From Hyphomicrobiales bacterium (GTDB lineage Bacteria; Pseudomonadota; Alphaproteobacteria; Rhizobiales; Devosiaceae): a stretch of DNA of 64,000 bases. The stretch spans positions 29,425-93,424 of the forward strand of contig UCAU01000036.1 in NCBI GenBank assembly GCA_900470445.1, given 5' to 3'. Both the position numbers and the translations under genes were made by a program. How positions within the stretch are numbered: the first letter of the stretch is position 1; the number at the start of each line of letters is the position of its first letter. Below are positions 36,264 through 45,662 of the stretch, piece by piece. The notes under the pieces were generated by a model. It worked only from the letters and a program-made list of their open reading frames with translations, was not told the DNA's origin and did not search any database.

Positions 36264-37759
36264 GCCAGCCGGATCTCGTTCTCGCCATCGATCAGGGCAC
36301 CACCAATACCAAGGCGCTACTGGTCGATGCGGCTGGCCGCATATCGCAGCAGGCCTCGGTACCCAATGCCGTGTCCTATCCGCAATCGGGCTGGGCCGAG
36401 CAATCGGCCACGGCGCTGCTCGATGGCGTGCGGCAGGTCATTGCCGCGATTGTCGGCAAGACGGGTTCCCAGGACATCGCAGCGATCGCCATTTCCAACC
36501 AGCGCGAGTCGATCATCGTGTGGGATGCGGCGACGGGCGAGCCCATCGGGCCCTGCATCATCTGGCAATGCCGCCGGTCTGCCGCGACCTGCGAAGCACT
36601 GCGCGCGGCCGGTCATGCGGGCATCATCGAACAGAAAACCGGGCTGGCGCTCGACCCGCTCTTTCCCGCCGGCAAGATCGCCTGGCTGCTCGACACGATG
36701 CCGGGCGCCCGCCAGCGGGCCGAAGCCGGCCAATTGCGGACTGGAACAGTTGACACCTGGCTGTTGTGGAACCTGACCGCCGGCGCCGTCCACGCCACCG
36801 ACCATTCCAACGCCTCGCGCACTCAGTTGTTCAATACCCAAACCATGGCCTGGGATGCCGAACTGGCGCGCCTGTTCGATGTGCCGCTGTCGCTCCTGCC
36901 GGTCGTCATGCCATCGGATTCCCGCTTCGGTGAGACGGTCGCGGGGGCCTCGGCGCTACCGGGCGGCATTCCCATTCGCGCCATGATCGGGGATTCCCAT
37001 GCCGCGCTTTATGGCCATGGCGTGCGCCAACCCGGCATGGTCAAGGCCACTTATGGCACCGGCACGTCGCTGATGGCGCTCACCGGCGAACGGGTGCTGT
37101 CACGCCATGGCATTTCCAGCACCATTGCCTGGAGCACCGCCGCCGGGGCGGTCCATGCGCTTGAGGGCAATATCTCGGTTTCGGGGCAGGCGGCGGCATT
37201 CATGGCCGACATGCTCGGCCTTGCCGATGCCACGGCCCTGTCCGACCTCGCCGCCACGGTTGCGGACAGCAATGGCGTGGTCTTCGTGCCCGCCCTGGTC
37301 GGCCTTGGCGCGCCGCATTGGCGGGCCGATGCGCGCGGCACCATTACCGGCATGACGCTGGGGACCAGCCGCGCCCATCTGGCCCGCGCCGCGCTCGAAG
37401 CCATAGCGTTTCAGGTGGCCGATGTATTGGCCGCCATGGAGCAAGATACGGGCACGGCGCTTGCCGAGTTGCGCGCCGATGGCGGCGCCTCGCGCAATGG
37501 CTTCCTGATGCAATTCCAGGCCGACATTATCGGCCGGCCGGTGGCCGTTGCGGCCGCCGCCGAAGTCAGCGCCCTTGGCGCCGCCGCTCTCGCGCATGCA
37601 GCGCTCGGGCATGACACGGCGCCGGTGCCTGCGGCCGAACACTATGCCCCCGCCATGCCGGCGGCGGAGCGAAACGAGCATCTGGCGCGCTGGCACATGG
37701 CCGTCGCGCGCACCCTGAGCCAACCCGAAACGGGACCCGAAAGAGGAGGACTTCGATGA
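36260..37759 (+). CDS. FGGY-family carbohydrate kinase (glycerol-kinase-like; possible apulose kinase)
   Basis: A 499-residue FGGY kinase. The phosphate-1 motif is [17 protein letters not shown], the QSGWAEQ and ISNQRESI segments follow as in glycerol kinases, and the C-terminal signature is [20 protein letters not shown]. The ATG at 36260 overlaps the transketolase stop, and its own stop overlaps the isomerase start, both by four bases. Automatic tools would call it glycerol kinase, but no glycerol transport or glycerol-3-phosphate dehydrogenase gene is near. The neighbours fit phosphorylation of a ketose such as D-apulose made by the next gene's isomerase. Confidence 0.88.
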   Translation: MSQPDLVLAIDQGTTNTKALLVDAAGRISQQASVPNAVSYPQSGWAEQSATALLDGVRQVIAAIVGKTGSQDIAAIAISNQRESIIVWDAATGEPIGPCIIWQCRRSAATCEALRAAGHAGIIEQKTGLALDPLFPAGKIAWLLDTMPGARQRAEAGQLRTGTVDTWLLWNLTAGAVHATDHSNASRTQLFNTQTMAWDAELARLFDVPLSLLPVVMPSDSRFGETVAGASALPGGIPIRAMIGDSHAALYGHGVRQPGMVKATYGTGTSLMALTGERVLSRHGISSTIAWSTAAGAVHALEGNISVSGQAAAFMADMLGLADATALSDLAATVADSNGVVFVPALVGLGAPHWRADARGTITGMTLGTSRAHLARAALEAIAFQVADVLAAMEQDTGTALAELRADGGASRNGFLMQFQADIIGRPVAVAAAAEVSALGAAALAHAALGHDTAPVPAAEHYAPAMPAAERNEHLARWHMAVARTLSQPETGPERGGLR

Positions 37760-38736
37760 GCAACCAGCGTTATGGCGCCGGCATCTGGCATTTTGCCACC
37801 TATGTGGATCGCTACGCGACCGACGGCTATGGCACGCCGCGCAGCGTCATCGAGGCCATCGACCTGGCCGGCCAGGTCAAGGACCTCTCGGTGGTCGATA
37901 TCAACTACCCGTTCTTCGGCGGTGAATTCAGCAATGCCGAGATCAAGGCGGCGCTGGATCGCAACAATCTCGGCGTCATCGGCATCACGCCGGAAATCTA
38001 TACCCGCGAGTTCGCCAAGGGCGCCTTCACCAATCCGGATGCCGGGGTGCGCCGCCGCGCTCATGAGCTCATCACCGAAGCCTGCGACGTGGTGCGCTTC
38101 TTCAAGGCTGATTATGTCAAGCTCTGGCCCGGCCAGGACGGCTGGGACTATCCCTTCCAGGTCGATCACGGCACGTTATGGAAGCACTCGCTTGATGGCG
38201 TCGGCCAGCTCGCCAGCGAAAACCCGGACCTCAAATTCGTCATCGAATACAAGCCGCGCGAACCGCGCGTGCATATGAGCTTTGATTCCCTCGCCCGCAC
38301 CCTGCTGGGCATCGAAAAGATCGGGCTGCCCAATGTCGGCATCCTGCTCGATTTCGGCCACGCGCTGTTCGGCGGTGAGTCCGCCGCCGATTCAGCCCAG
38401 ATGGCGATCGATTACGGCCGGCTATTCGGCATGGACGTCAACGACAATTACCGCTCCTGGGATGACGATCTGGTAGCGGGCAGCCTGCACCCGATCGAGC
38501 TGTTCGAGTTTTTCTATGTGCTGCGCAAGAACAAGTGGGAAGGCGTCTGGCAGCTCGATCAATTCCCGTTCCGCGAAGATAGCGTCGCGACGGCGACCCA
38601 TGCCATCGACTTCCTCAAGGCGGCCTCCCGCGGCCTCGAGGCGCTCGATATCGACGCGCTCAAGGAGGCGCAGAGCAAGCACGACGCCATAGGCGCCCTG
38701 CGGATCGCCCAGAAGGCCCTGTTCGGCTCGTTCTGA
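37756..38736 (+). CDS. Sugar isomerase, xylose-isomerase-like TIM barrel (possible D-apiose isomerase)
   Basis: A 326-residue TIM-barrel enzyme of the sugar phosphate isomerase/epimerase family, with no signal peptide. Likely metal and substrate residues lie in [41 protein letters not shown] and [20 protein letters not shown]. The family includes L-rhamnose, D-tagatose and apiose isomerases. Its coupling to an FGGY kinase and a split transketolase is the arrangement described for conversion of D-apiose to D-apulose. Rhamnose isomerase is the main alternative, but no rhamnulose kinase/aldolase partner is present. Confidence 0.82.
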   Translation: MSNQRYGAGIWHFATYVDRYATDGYGTPRSVIEAIDLAGQVKDLSVVDINYPFFGGEFSNAEIKAALDRNNLGVIGITPEIYTREFAKGAFTNPDAGVRRRAHELITEACDVVRFFKADYVKLWPGQDGWDYPFQVDHGTLWKHSLDGVGQLASENPDLKFVIEYKPREPRVHMSFDSLARTLLGIEKIGLPNVGILLDFGHALFGGESAADSAQMAIDYGRLFGMDVNDNYRSWDDDLVAGSLHPIELFEFFYVLRKNKWEGVWQLDQFPFREDSVATATHAIDFLKAASRGLEALDIDALKEAQSKHDAIGALRIAQKALFGSF

Positions 38737-38772
38737 GCCGGATACCGACCGCCATTGACAGGATTGCCCGCC

Positions 38773-39672
38773 ATGTTGCCCCGCGAAAAACGCGCCCGCC
38801 TGATCCTCAATACCGACGCCAAGAACGAGGCCGATGATCAATTCACCATCGTCCATGCCCTGCTGACGCCGACATTTGATTTCCACGGCATCATCGCCGC
38901 CCATTTCGGCGCCCATCGTTCGAAAACCAGCATGCTCGATAGCCGGGAGGAGATCGATAAATTGCTGGACCTGATGGATCTGTCGGGCCGCATCCCCGTG
39001 GCCAATGGCGGGGCAAATGCCTTGCCCGACGAGACCACGCCCGTGCCGTCGCCCGGCGCGCAGATGATCATCGACCAGGCCATGGCGGATGATGATCGTC
39101 CGCTTTATGTGGCATTCCTGGGCCCATTGACCGACATGGCCTCCGCATTGCTGCTGGAGCCGCGGCTCAATGAGCGCAATGTCATCTGCGTGTGGATCGG
39201 CGGCGGCGCCTGGCCGGTGGGCGGACGCGAATTCAACCTGATGAACGATATCGCCGCCGCCAATGTGGTGATGCGCTCGAATATCCAGGTCTGGCAGATT
39301 CCCTCTACCGTCTATCGCATGATGGCGGTGAGCTATGCCGAGCTCCAGGAACGCTGCGCCGGCCGCGGCGCTATCGGTGATTATCTGGTCGAGCAGTTGA
39401 TCGACTGGAATTTGCGCGTGCATCCGGGTCCGATCGAGCATCGCTCGCTGGGCGACACCCCGGCCTTGTCGGTCATTCTCAACCCGCATGGCGGGCTATC
39501 CGAGTGGCGTCCCGCGCCCGAATTCACCAGCCACATGAACTATGTCCACACGGGCAAGAACCGGCCCATCAAGGTCTACGACAATATCGACGTGCGCTAC
39601 ATCCTCGAGGATTTTTACGCCAAGCTGGCCCGCTTTCACCGCGGCGCGCAGGACCTGGCGCAGTTTGGCTAG
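38773..39672 (+). CDS. Nucleoside-hydrolase-like protein (IUNH superfamily) in the pentose locus
   Basis: A 299-residue cytoplasmic protein of the inosine/uridine nucleoside hydrolase fold. The calcium-binding N-terminus is kept in altered form (NTDAKNEADDQFTIVHALL against the usual DTDxGxDD), as is FLGPLTDMASALLLEP. The usual catalytic His-Asp pair near the C-terminus appears as GDTPALSVI, with no histidine in front of the aspartate. A true nucleoside substrate is therefore doubtful. The ATG at 38773 has AGGA 9 bp upstream and follows the isomerase by 36 bp. A role in cleaving a pentosyl bond during apioside or pentoside use is inference. Confidence 0.78.
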   Translation: MLPREKRARLILNTDAKNEADDQFTIVHALLTPTFDFHGIIAAHFGAHRSKTSMLDSREEIDKLLDLMDLSGRIPVANGGANALPDETTPVPSPGAQMIIDQAMADDDRPLYVAFLGPLTDMASALLLEPRLNERNVICVWIGGGAWPVGGREFNLMNDIAAANVVMRSNIQVWQIPSTVYRMMAVSYAELQERCAGRGAIGDYLVEQLIDWNLRVHPGPIEHRSLGDTPALSVILNPHGGLSEWRPAPEFTSHMNYVHTGKNRPIKVYDNIDVRYILEDFYAKLARFHRGAQDLAQFG

Positions 39673-39676
39673 GTCG

Positions 39677-42220
39677 CTAAAACTGTCCGGACAGGCCAAG
39701 CCTGGCGCCGATGGTGCGCCGGCCATCGCCATCGATGTCGAGCAGCAAATTGGTATCGACGGACCAGCCTTGCCTTGCTGCAACGGACACGCCAAGCAGC
39801 AGCTGCCCGAAGGCGCCAGAACCATCGAGCCCGGCAAAGCCGCCGGTCAGGCCCAGCTTGGGCAGGAGCGTCATGCCGTCTTCCAGCACATAGAGGCGGG
39901 CTATTTCGCCGCCTAGGCTGACGCGGAATTGCTCGTTGGTGAAGCCGGGCAGGTCGATGACATCGCCCACGCCGTTGGTGACCGTGTAATCCGCCGCCGT
40001 TTCCGAGAGATAGACCGCCCGCAGTTTTGGGGTGAGCGTGGTCACTTCGTCGAGCAGCCATTGACCGGTGATTGCGGTGTCGGCCATCCAGCGTCGCGTG
40101 TCGAAAGTGCCGTCCCAGGCCATGGTGTCGATGTCGTTGGCGGAGCCGCCATAGCGCAGGCTTGTGTCCCAGAACACGCCTTGGCCCAGTTCCAGCGACG
40201 CATACGGACCGGCAAGCCAGCCATTGCCGCTCAATTCGGCGTGCTCGCCCGGATCGGTCATGCGATCGAAGTGGACTGACAAGCCGATCAGCGCCTGGTC
40301 GGTGACGAGATAATCGGCACCGGCCGAGATCATGCCGAAACTGCCCCATTGGTTGTCGCCGGCATCGCTCTGGTGCATCAACAGCGTCCCGTCGACCCAC
40401 ATATTGAACGGCGCTGCAGCGGCCACGGCAATGCCTGCGCCGGCCGCCTTCAGTTGCGTCAGGCTGGTGGAGAAGCCCAGCGCCATGCCTTGCTCGAACG
40501 GCAGCAAGCGCGACGTTATCGGATCGGCGGACAGTGCCATGCTGCGCCGCTCCACCAGACCGGGAACCTTGATCGTCGAGGTGATCAGGCCCTGCCGGGC
40601 CTGCACAAAGTCTTGCACCAGCCCGCCGATCTCAGCCGCGACCGCGGCTGAATCATGGGCGAGCACATAGGTGACGGTTCCGGTATTGGAGCTTCCCAAA
40701 GCGCTGGTCAGCCGGAAACCGACTTGCACGCGGCCGGAAAAGGCGGGGTCCGGAATGAACTTCAGATACCAGCCGAGCGGCTCGACCGGTCCGGCCTGGG
40801 CGAATTCGCCACGCACGATGGAGGCGGTGCCCGCATTGGACGGCGTGACGGAGATGATGTCGGCGACGCTGAAGGGACCGCCGGTGGCCCCACGGGTGAG
40901 ATCGACATTAACCGGGGTGGAGCCGGGCGGAACCTCGATCTGCTGATCGGGCACCGTGACGGTGCGCTCACCGACCTTGAGCGTGTAACTGGCCGCACCG
41001 GTCGCGCCGGTATTATCGCGGACCTGAATGGTGAAGGCGTAATCGCCCTGGCTATTCGCATCCAGCGGACCGCTCAGCGTGCCGGTGGAAACGTTGAGGA
41101 CCAAGCCGGCCGGCAATGTGCCGGAGAGCAGGCTGTAGAGCAGGGGGGCGGTGCCGCCAATAGCCGATATCGGCTGATTGTAGTCTTCGCCAACCATGGC
41201 ATCCGGTAGGGGGCCTGAGGGTGGGGAGAAGCTGAAGTCCGGTGTCGGCGTGTCCCCGATCACCGCTATGGTCTGGATGGCTTGGCGCGAGGCGTTGAAA
41301 TTGGCGTCGCCCGGATGCTGCGCGCTCAGCACGCAATCGCCGCCCTTGAGGAAGGTGACCACGCCATCGGAAATGGCGCAGATGCCTCTGCTTTCGACCC
41401 TCACCTCGACGGGCACGCTCGCACTGACCCGGATGGCATGGGCGCTTACCGTATAGGTCTGTCCCACCACAGCCTCCCGAGGCGCAATGGTGTCGAAATA
41501 GATGCTCTGCTCCGCCTTGGCGATGTCGATGGTAACAGGGCTGCTGACGCCTGGCTCATGGTCGGCGTCACCCGAATAGATGGCGGTAATGGTATGCAGG
41601 CCAGCGGCAAGTTGGTCGGTTGTCAGGGTGAGGCTGGCACCGCTGCCGGTTTCGAATGTGGCGACACCAATCCTGGTATTGCCGTCCATGAAGGCTATTT
41701 CGCCACTGGGCGGCGCACTGGTTCCGATAACCAAGGCCTTTATGACGACGGTTTGCCCATAGACCCTGCCGCTTGGCAAATCGTCCACGATCACTATCGA
41801 AATCGCCTTGGTGAGCGTCAATGTTGCTGGCCGCGAATAGACGGTCTCGCCATCCTTGCTGACCACGGCGCGATATTGGTGGCCGCTATCGGCAACGCGA
41901 ACCGGCTTGAAGGTATGGCTGCTGCCGTCTGCTCCCGGAACGGTCGCGAAACTCAAACCATCGGTGCTGACTTGCCATTGGTAGGAGACGTCGTCTTCGG
42001 CGACCACAACCGAGAAGGTGACGAATTGCCCTGCCGCTGTCGTCACATCGGCCGGCTGCTGCATAATGGTGGGCGGGGCGGCCTGCACTGGCGCGCTGAG
42101 CAGCACCGTAAGCGCCGCCAGCATAAGGGCGGCAAACCAAGTGCGGCATGCGCTCTTCCACCCGGATTGGAATGCCGCATGCTCCATGGGTCGGGAAAAC
42201 AAGGTCGCGATCAATGCCAT
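39677..42220 (-). CDS. Autotransporter-barrel protein with Ig-like repeats
   Basis: An 847-residue outer-membrane protein. The N-terminal signal ends LLSAPVQA at about residue 48. Residues 50-137 form an immunoglobulin-like domain (QQPADVTTAAGQFVTFSV), 139-235 a Big_3-like one (GEIAFMDGNTRIGVATF, IYSGDADHEPGVSSPV) and 237-315 a related repeat. Residues 320-412 form a He_PIG-type putative Ig domain (YSLLSGTLPAGLVLNVSTGT). From about 600 to the end is an autotransporter beta-barrel (NMWVDGTLLMHQ, LIGLSVHFDRM), closing with LSGQF, the terminal phenylalanine typical of Bam substrates. The start may be 42220 or the ATG at 42187. Adhesion or surface display is likely; no enzymatic passenger is seen. 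Confidence 0.85.
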   Translation of the reverse strand: MALIATLFSRPMEHAAFQSGWKSACRTWFAALMLAALTVLLSAPVQAAPPTIMQQPADVTTAAGQFVTFSVVVAEDDVSYQWQVSTDGLSFATVPGADGSSHTFKPVRVADSGHQYRAVVSKDGETVYSRPATLTLTKAISIVIVDDLPSGRVYGQTVVIKALVIGTSAPPSGEIAFMDGNTRIGVATFETGSGASLTLTTDQLAAGLHTITAIYSGDADHEPGVSSPVTIDIAKAEQSIYFDTIAPREAVVGQTYTVSAHAIRVSASVPVEVRVESRGICAISDGVVTFLKGGDCVLSAQHPGDANFNASRQAIQTIAVIGDTPTPDFSFSPPSGPLPDAMVGEDYNQPISAIGGTAPLLYSLLSGTLPAGLVLNVSTGTLSGPLDANSQGDYAFTIQVRDNTGATGAASYTLKVGERTVTVPDQQIEVPPGSTPVNVDLTRGATGGPFSVADIISVTPSNAGTASIVRGEFAQAGPVEPLGWYLKFIPDPAFSGRVQVGFRLTSALGSSNTGTVTYVLAHDSAAVAAEIGGLVQDFVQARQGLITSTIKVPGLVERRSMALSADPITSRLLPFEQGMALGFSTSLTQLKAAGAGIAVAAAAPFNMWVDGTLLMHQSDAGDNQWGSFGMISAGADYLVTDQALIGLSVHFDRMTDPGEHAELSGNGWLAGPYASLELGQGVFWDTSLRYGGSANDIDTMAWDGTFDTRRWMADTAITGQWLLDEVTTLTPKLRAVYLSETAADYTVTNGVGDVIDLPGFTNEQFRVSLGGEIARLYVLEDGMTLLPKLGLTGGFAGLDGSGAFGQLLLGVSVAARQGWSVDTNLLLDIDGDGRRTIGARLGLSGQF

Positions 42221-42279
42221 GCCAATGCTGAATCTCAGTCGGGGAAATAGCCGGCCCGTCCCCGTGCCGGGCGGCTGAT

Positions 42280-42307
42280 GGGCGACAGCCGCGCACGACT
42301 GTCGCCC
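42280..42307 (-). terminator. Terminator-like hairpin after the Omp25-like gene
   Basis: GGGCGACAG (42280-42288) and CTGTCGCCC (42299-42307) form a perfect 9-bp stem with a 10-nt loop, 11 bp past the porin-like gene's stop on the minus strand. It separates that gene from the autotransporter. Confidence 0.6.
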
Positions 42308-42318
42308 GGATCAAATGC

Positions 42319-42942
42319 CTAGAATTTTATGCCGAGACCGACTTTGAGAGCATGCTGGTCGACAGCGACATTGACGCCGCCAAGATCGCTGTCGCCGTAG
42401 TCGCTGTAACGGTATTCGACGCGGCCAAACACATTGTCGGTAAAGGCGTAATCCACGCCCGCCCCGATCGTGTAGCCGTTGAAGGTTTCTTCGGTTTTGC
42501 CAAGGCCCGGGAAATCCACATAGCCCTGCGTCGTCGCCCAGCCTGCCGTGGCGTAGATCATTGCGCGATCGAAGGCGTAGCCCAGGCGGCCACGCACCGA
42601 ACCCGCCCAATCGGTGCCGAACTGGGCACCGAAGATTTCCTGCTCGTTCCAATTGTATTCGAGATCGCCCTCGATGCCGAGCACGACATTATTGTCCAAC
42701 TGGTAATTGTAGCCCGCGAAAGCACCGAAAATGCCGCCATTGGCTTCCTCGGAACTGGAGATGCCAAGGCCGGAAAACTCTCCGCTCGCCCAGGCGCCGC
42801 CGCCCTGGATACCGAGATAAGCGCCGGACCATGCATAGGAGGAGGGCGCGATTGGAAGCGGAGACTGTGCGGCAATGATATCGGCGGCGTGTGCCGTCGA
42901 CGCGCCAAGCGCGATGAAGGCGGAAAGAACGAGTTTTTTCAT
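42319..42942 (-). CDS. Outer-membrane beta-barrel protein, Omp25/porin-like family
   Basis: A 207-residue outer-membrane protein with a signal peptide (LSAFIALGASTAHAAD). The eight-strand barrel is typical of rhizobial Omp25/RopB proteins: SGAYLGIQGGGAWASGEF, FGAFAGYNYQLDNNVVLGIE, GSVRGRLGYAFDRAMIYATA, FGRVEYRYSDYGD and the closing GLGIKF. The ATG at 42942 has GGAG 9 bp upstream; the in-frame ATG at 42957 does not. Members are structural or adhesion proteins. The 279-bp gap upstream (42943-43221) holds its promoter and nothing else recognised. Confidence 0.9.
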   Translation of the reverse strand: MKKLVLSAFIALGASTAHAADIIAAQSPLPIAPSSYAWSGAYLGIQGGGAWASGEFSGLGISSSEEANGGIFGAFAGYNYQLDNNVVLGIEGDLEYNWNEQEIFGAQFGTDWAGSVRGRLGYAFDRAMIYATAGWATTQGYVDFPGLGKTEETFNGYTIGAGVDYAFTDNVFGRVEYRYSDYGDSDLGGVNVAVDQHALKVGLGIKF

Positions 42943-43221
42943 AATGGCATACTCCAACTGCTGAAATTCGTGGCATTGGCAGATAGCGGACAGGCGGCGT
43001 CAGGCGCCGGCAAGCTGACTTGCCGAGCTTCTCCGAATGCCTGACGCTCAATAGGACGAGGCCCCCGATCCGCTGCGCAATCGAGGCTAAAAAATCAAAT
43101 TTGGGCCGTGAAGATAAGCCGCCAGGGGCGATGCGCGGCGAATCTATCTCAACGCGCAAACCGGACCGGGCAAAATACTCCCGACGCGCAACGTCACATC
43201 ACCGGGCCAGGGCACGAGCCC

Positions 43222-44229
43222 CTATCGTCCCCAAAGCGTGGCCCGATCGAACCAGTTCACCGATTCGCCTGTTCGGCCACTTTGCGCCAAAACGCGGATT
43301 TCGCGTGGGGTAAGTCCATGCAGACGTTGAAATGCACGCGTGAAATTATGCGCATAGATGAAGCCGTGCTCGAGCCCGATTTCCGCTATTGATTTGTGGG
43401 ATTGGGCCGGGTCGCGCAAAGCTGCGCGCGCCAGGTTCAGCCGTCGTTTTTGAAGATAGCTCGCCACGCCCCCCTCGCTGGAAAACAGATAGGTGAGCTT
43501 GCGCAGCGAGATGCCGAAGGCGGCAGCAATCTGGGCCGGAGAAATGTTCGGATCGAGGGCGTGCGCATCGATATAGCGGCGGATTTCTCCAAGCTGGGCA
43601 GCGGCTACCCCCAGCGATAGATCAGCTCTTTTTACTCCGTTCAGCGTAGCGGCGACGAGTTCCACAGCGGGTAGCGCAAGAGCAGCGGCCTGCTGCTCTT
43701 CAAGCAGCGGCAGCGCACGCCAGAGCGCGACCATGTGGTTGCGCAACAAGGTGACCATCGGCTCGTCGGCGGCAAGAACCCGCATATTCTGTTCGTCCGG
43801 ATGAGTGAGCAAGGGCGCCAGCAGGGACCTCGGGACAAACAGGGTCAGATTGGCGAAATCGCTGGCCGATCCGGCATGAGCCTGTCCGGCGTCGTGAATG
43901 ACCAAATCGCCCGGCCCCGCTTGTGCCTCCCCGCGGCCGTCCTGGCGGCTCCACTGGCCCGCCAGGAAAAACTGCACCTCGAAATGATCGTACCCGTCCG
44001 CCCCGATACGATAGCTGGAACGGCTCAGTTTCTGGGCAACGCTAAGGCAATATGTCAGCAGCAATTCGCCGACGCGAAAGGTGGTGTGCGTCGTGTGAAA
44101 TGCTTCGGGCCGGGCAAGATTGACGTCATACAGCGAGCCGGCGGAGTCCTGCCAGAACTCCAGCGCCCGTTTCAAAGGCAGCTCTCGGGTGTTGGTTTTG
44201 AACACCAGAGTTGGATGTGCGTCGTTCAT
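43222..44229 (-). CDS. AraC-family transcriptional regulator
   Basis: About 335 residues. The N-terminal half is an AraC-binding-like domain (FHTTHTTFRVGELLLTYCLS, FEVQFFLAGQWSRQDGRGEA). The C-terminal half is the double helix-turn-helix DNA-binding domain: PAQIAAAFGISLRKLTYLFS and SIAEIGLEHGFIYAHNFTRA, ending GLTPREIR. The start is unsure: ATG 44229 or a GTG at 44268, neither with a good ribosome site. It stands alone, between the porin-like gene and the NMT1-type importer, and its targets cannot be named. Confidence 0.85.
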   Translation of the reverse strand: MNDAHPTLVFKTNTRELPLKRALEFWQDSAGSLYDVNLARPEAFHTTHTTFRVGELLLTYCLSVAQKLSRSSYRIGADGYDHFEVQFFLAGQWSRQDGRGEAQAGPGDLVIHDAGQAHAGSASDFANLTLFVPRSLLAPLLTHPDEQNMRVLAADEPMVTLLRNHMVALWRALPLLEEQQAAALALPAVELVAATLNGVKRADLSLGVAAAQLGEIRRYIDAHALDPNISPAQIAAAFGISLRKLTYLFSSEGGVASYLQKRRLNLARAALRDPAQSHKSIAEIGLEHGFIYAHNFTRAFQRLHGLTPREIRVLAQSGRTGESVNWFDRATLWGR

Positions 44230-44545
44230 GGCCTGCTGAGAAATCACCTGAAATGGAACATTGACCACTATTTAGCGGACCGGAAGCTTTTGGGAAACTG
44301 CCAGGCCGATCTGGACGGCCGCTCTCATGTGGTCGGGGCTGCCCCCCCGGCCATGTGGGACGTCCCCGGGATCGCGGGCACTTGCTACGGCGCTTGTCGT
44401 GATCACAACGGGGGCAATTTTTTGGTCATCTTGCTTCTAATTTAGGCAGTCTAGGTTTCTGATGCCGTCTTGTGCGTTTTATCCTTGCGCTGCGAAATTC
44501 TGTACGCTTTGTTTTGGCGGAACAACAAACATTGGGTCCACATTC
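44230..44545. other. 316-bp gap before the NMT1-type importer; no gene recognised
   Basis: Divergent promoter space between the AraC gene and the binding-protein gene. I looked for a thiamine-pyrophosphate riboswitch because of the NMT1-type binding protein and saw no convincing conserved core. No clear coding frame or strong palindrome is visible. Confidence 0.4.
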
Positions 44546-45574
44546 ATGCTGAATCGCAGGCTGTTTTCTGCCTCCACCCTTGCCGTATTTGCCTTGGCAG
44601 GCCTCGCCACCATGCCGGCCTTTGCCCAGACCGCCGTCAAATTGACGCTGGACTGGCGTTTCGAAGGCCCGGCTGCCGGTTTCCTGTTGGCGCAGGACAA
44701 GGGTTACTTTGCAGAAGAAGGCCTGGATGTGACCATAGACACCGGCAATGGCTCGGTAGAAGCCATTCCGCGCGTCGCCACCGGCGCCTATCAGTTCGGA
44801 TTTGGCGACATCAATTCGCTGATCAAGTTCCTCGATGAAGATCCGGCCCAGCCGGTCAAGTCGATCATGATGGTCTATGACAAGCCGGTGTTTTCGATCA
44901 TCGGCCGCAAGTCGCTGGGCATTACCGACGATCCCAAATCGCTGGAAGGCAAGAAGCTGGGCGCGCCGCCGCCGGATGGCGCCTTTGCCCAGTGGAAGGC
45001 CTTCATTCCGGCAGCCGGGATCGATGCTTCCAGCATCACCATAGAGAATATCGGCTTCCCAGTGCGCGAGCCGATGCTGGCTTCGGGCGATGTGGATGGC
45101 GTGTTCGGCTTTGCCTTTTCGGTTATCCTCAACCTGATCGCCAATGGCGTGCCGGAAGACGATATTTCCACCATCCTGTTCGCCGACCACGGCCTCAATC
45201 TCTATGGCAACGCCATCCTGGTGAACGAGACCTTTGCCGAAGCGAATCCGGACGTCGTGAAGGGCTTCCTGCGGGCGCTGGCCAAGGGCTTTGCCGATGC
45301 GGTGGCCGATCCGGCGGCGGGTGCCGCGGCGGTGCTGGCTCGCAACGAGACGCTGAACCTCGATACCGAAATAGCGCGCCTGACCATGGCCAACGAAATG
45401 AACATCAAGACGCCCTATGTGGTCGAACACGGCTTTGGCGGCATCGACGAAGCCCGGCTCACCGCATCGCTTGAAACGCTGAAACTGTCGCTCGGCCTCA
45501 AGGGTGCGGTGACCGCGGCGGACGTGTTCGACGCACAATATTTGCCCCCGGCCGAAGAGCGTATGCTGCCTTAA
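44546..45574 (+). CDS. ABC transporter substrate-binding protein, NMT1/THI5-like
   Basis: A 342-residue periplasmic protein with a signal peptide (LAVFALAGLATMPAFAQ). The NMT1/SsuA fold is shown by VKLTLDWRFEGPAAGFLLAQ, KGYFAEEGLDVTIDTGNGSV and the YQFGFGDINSLIKF stretch. The ATG at 44546 gives a normal signal peptide; the frame upstream to 44462 looks non-coding. It is followed by an ATPase and one permease, a complete importer. Ligands in this class include pyrimidine thiamine precursors, sulfonates, taurine and nitrate; the exact one is not shown. Confidence 0.9.
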   Translation: MLNRRLFSASTLAVFALAGLATMPAFAQTAVKLTLDWRFEGPAAGFLLAQDKGYFAEEGLDVTIDTGNGSVEAIPRVATGAYQFGFGDINSLIKFLDEDPAQPVKSIMMVYDKPVFSIIGRKSLGITDDPKSLEGKKLGAPPPDGAFAQWKAFIPAAGIDASSITIENIGFPVREPMLASGDVDGVFGFAFSVILNLIANGVPEDDISTILFADHGLNLYGNAILVNETFAEANPDVVKGFLRALAKGFADAVADPAAGAAAVLARNETLNLDTEIARLTMANEMNIKTPYVVEHGFGGIDEARLTASLETLKLSLGLKGAVTAADVFDAQYLPPAEERMLP

Positions 45575-45587
45575 GCGGCCTTCCCAG

Positions 45588-45635
45588 CCTCCCCCGAACA
45601 GGGGGAGGAACGGTGCCGCGAGCAGCGCGGCACCG
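45588..45635 (+). repeat. Two adjacent hairpins between binding-protein and ATPase genes
   Basis: CCTCCCCC (45588-45595) pairs with GGGGGAGG (45601-45608), and CGGTGCCGCG (45611-45620) pairs with CGCGGCACCG (45626-45635). Both are perfect with 5-nt loops. The first resembles the sequence at the very end of the window (63984-64000), which suggests a dispersed intergenic repeat. Within this operon the pair may trim read-through or protect the binding-protein message. Confidence 0.6.
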
Positions 45636-45662
45636 CAATTTTCTCCAATAACCGGAACCGCC

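Noticed and set aside
36260..37759. Plain glycerol kinase (glpK)
   Set aside because: The sequence is glycerol-kinase-like, but the operon contains no glycerol genes and matches a ketose kinase context, so a glpK symbol would mislead.
44230..44545. Thiamine-pyrophosphate riboswitch upstream of the NMT1-type binding protein
   Set aside because: I could not find the conserved CTGAGA-type core or pairing stems.
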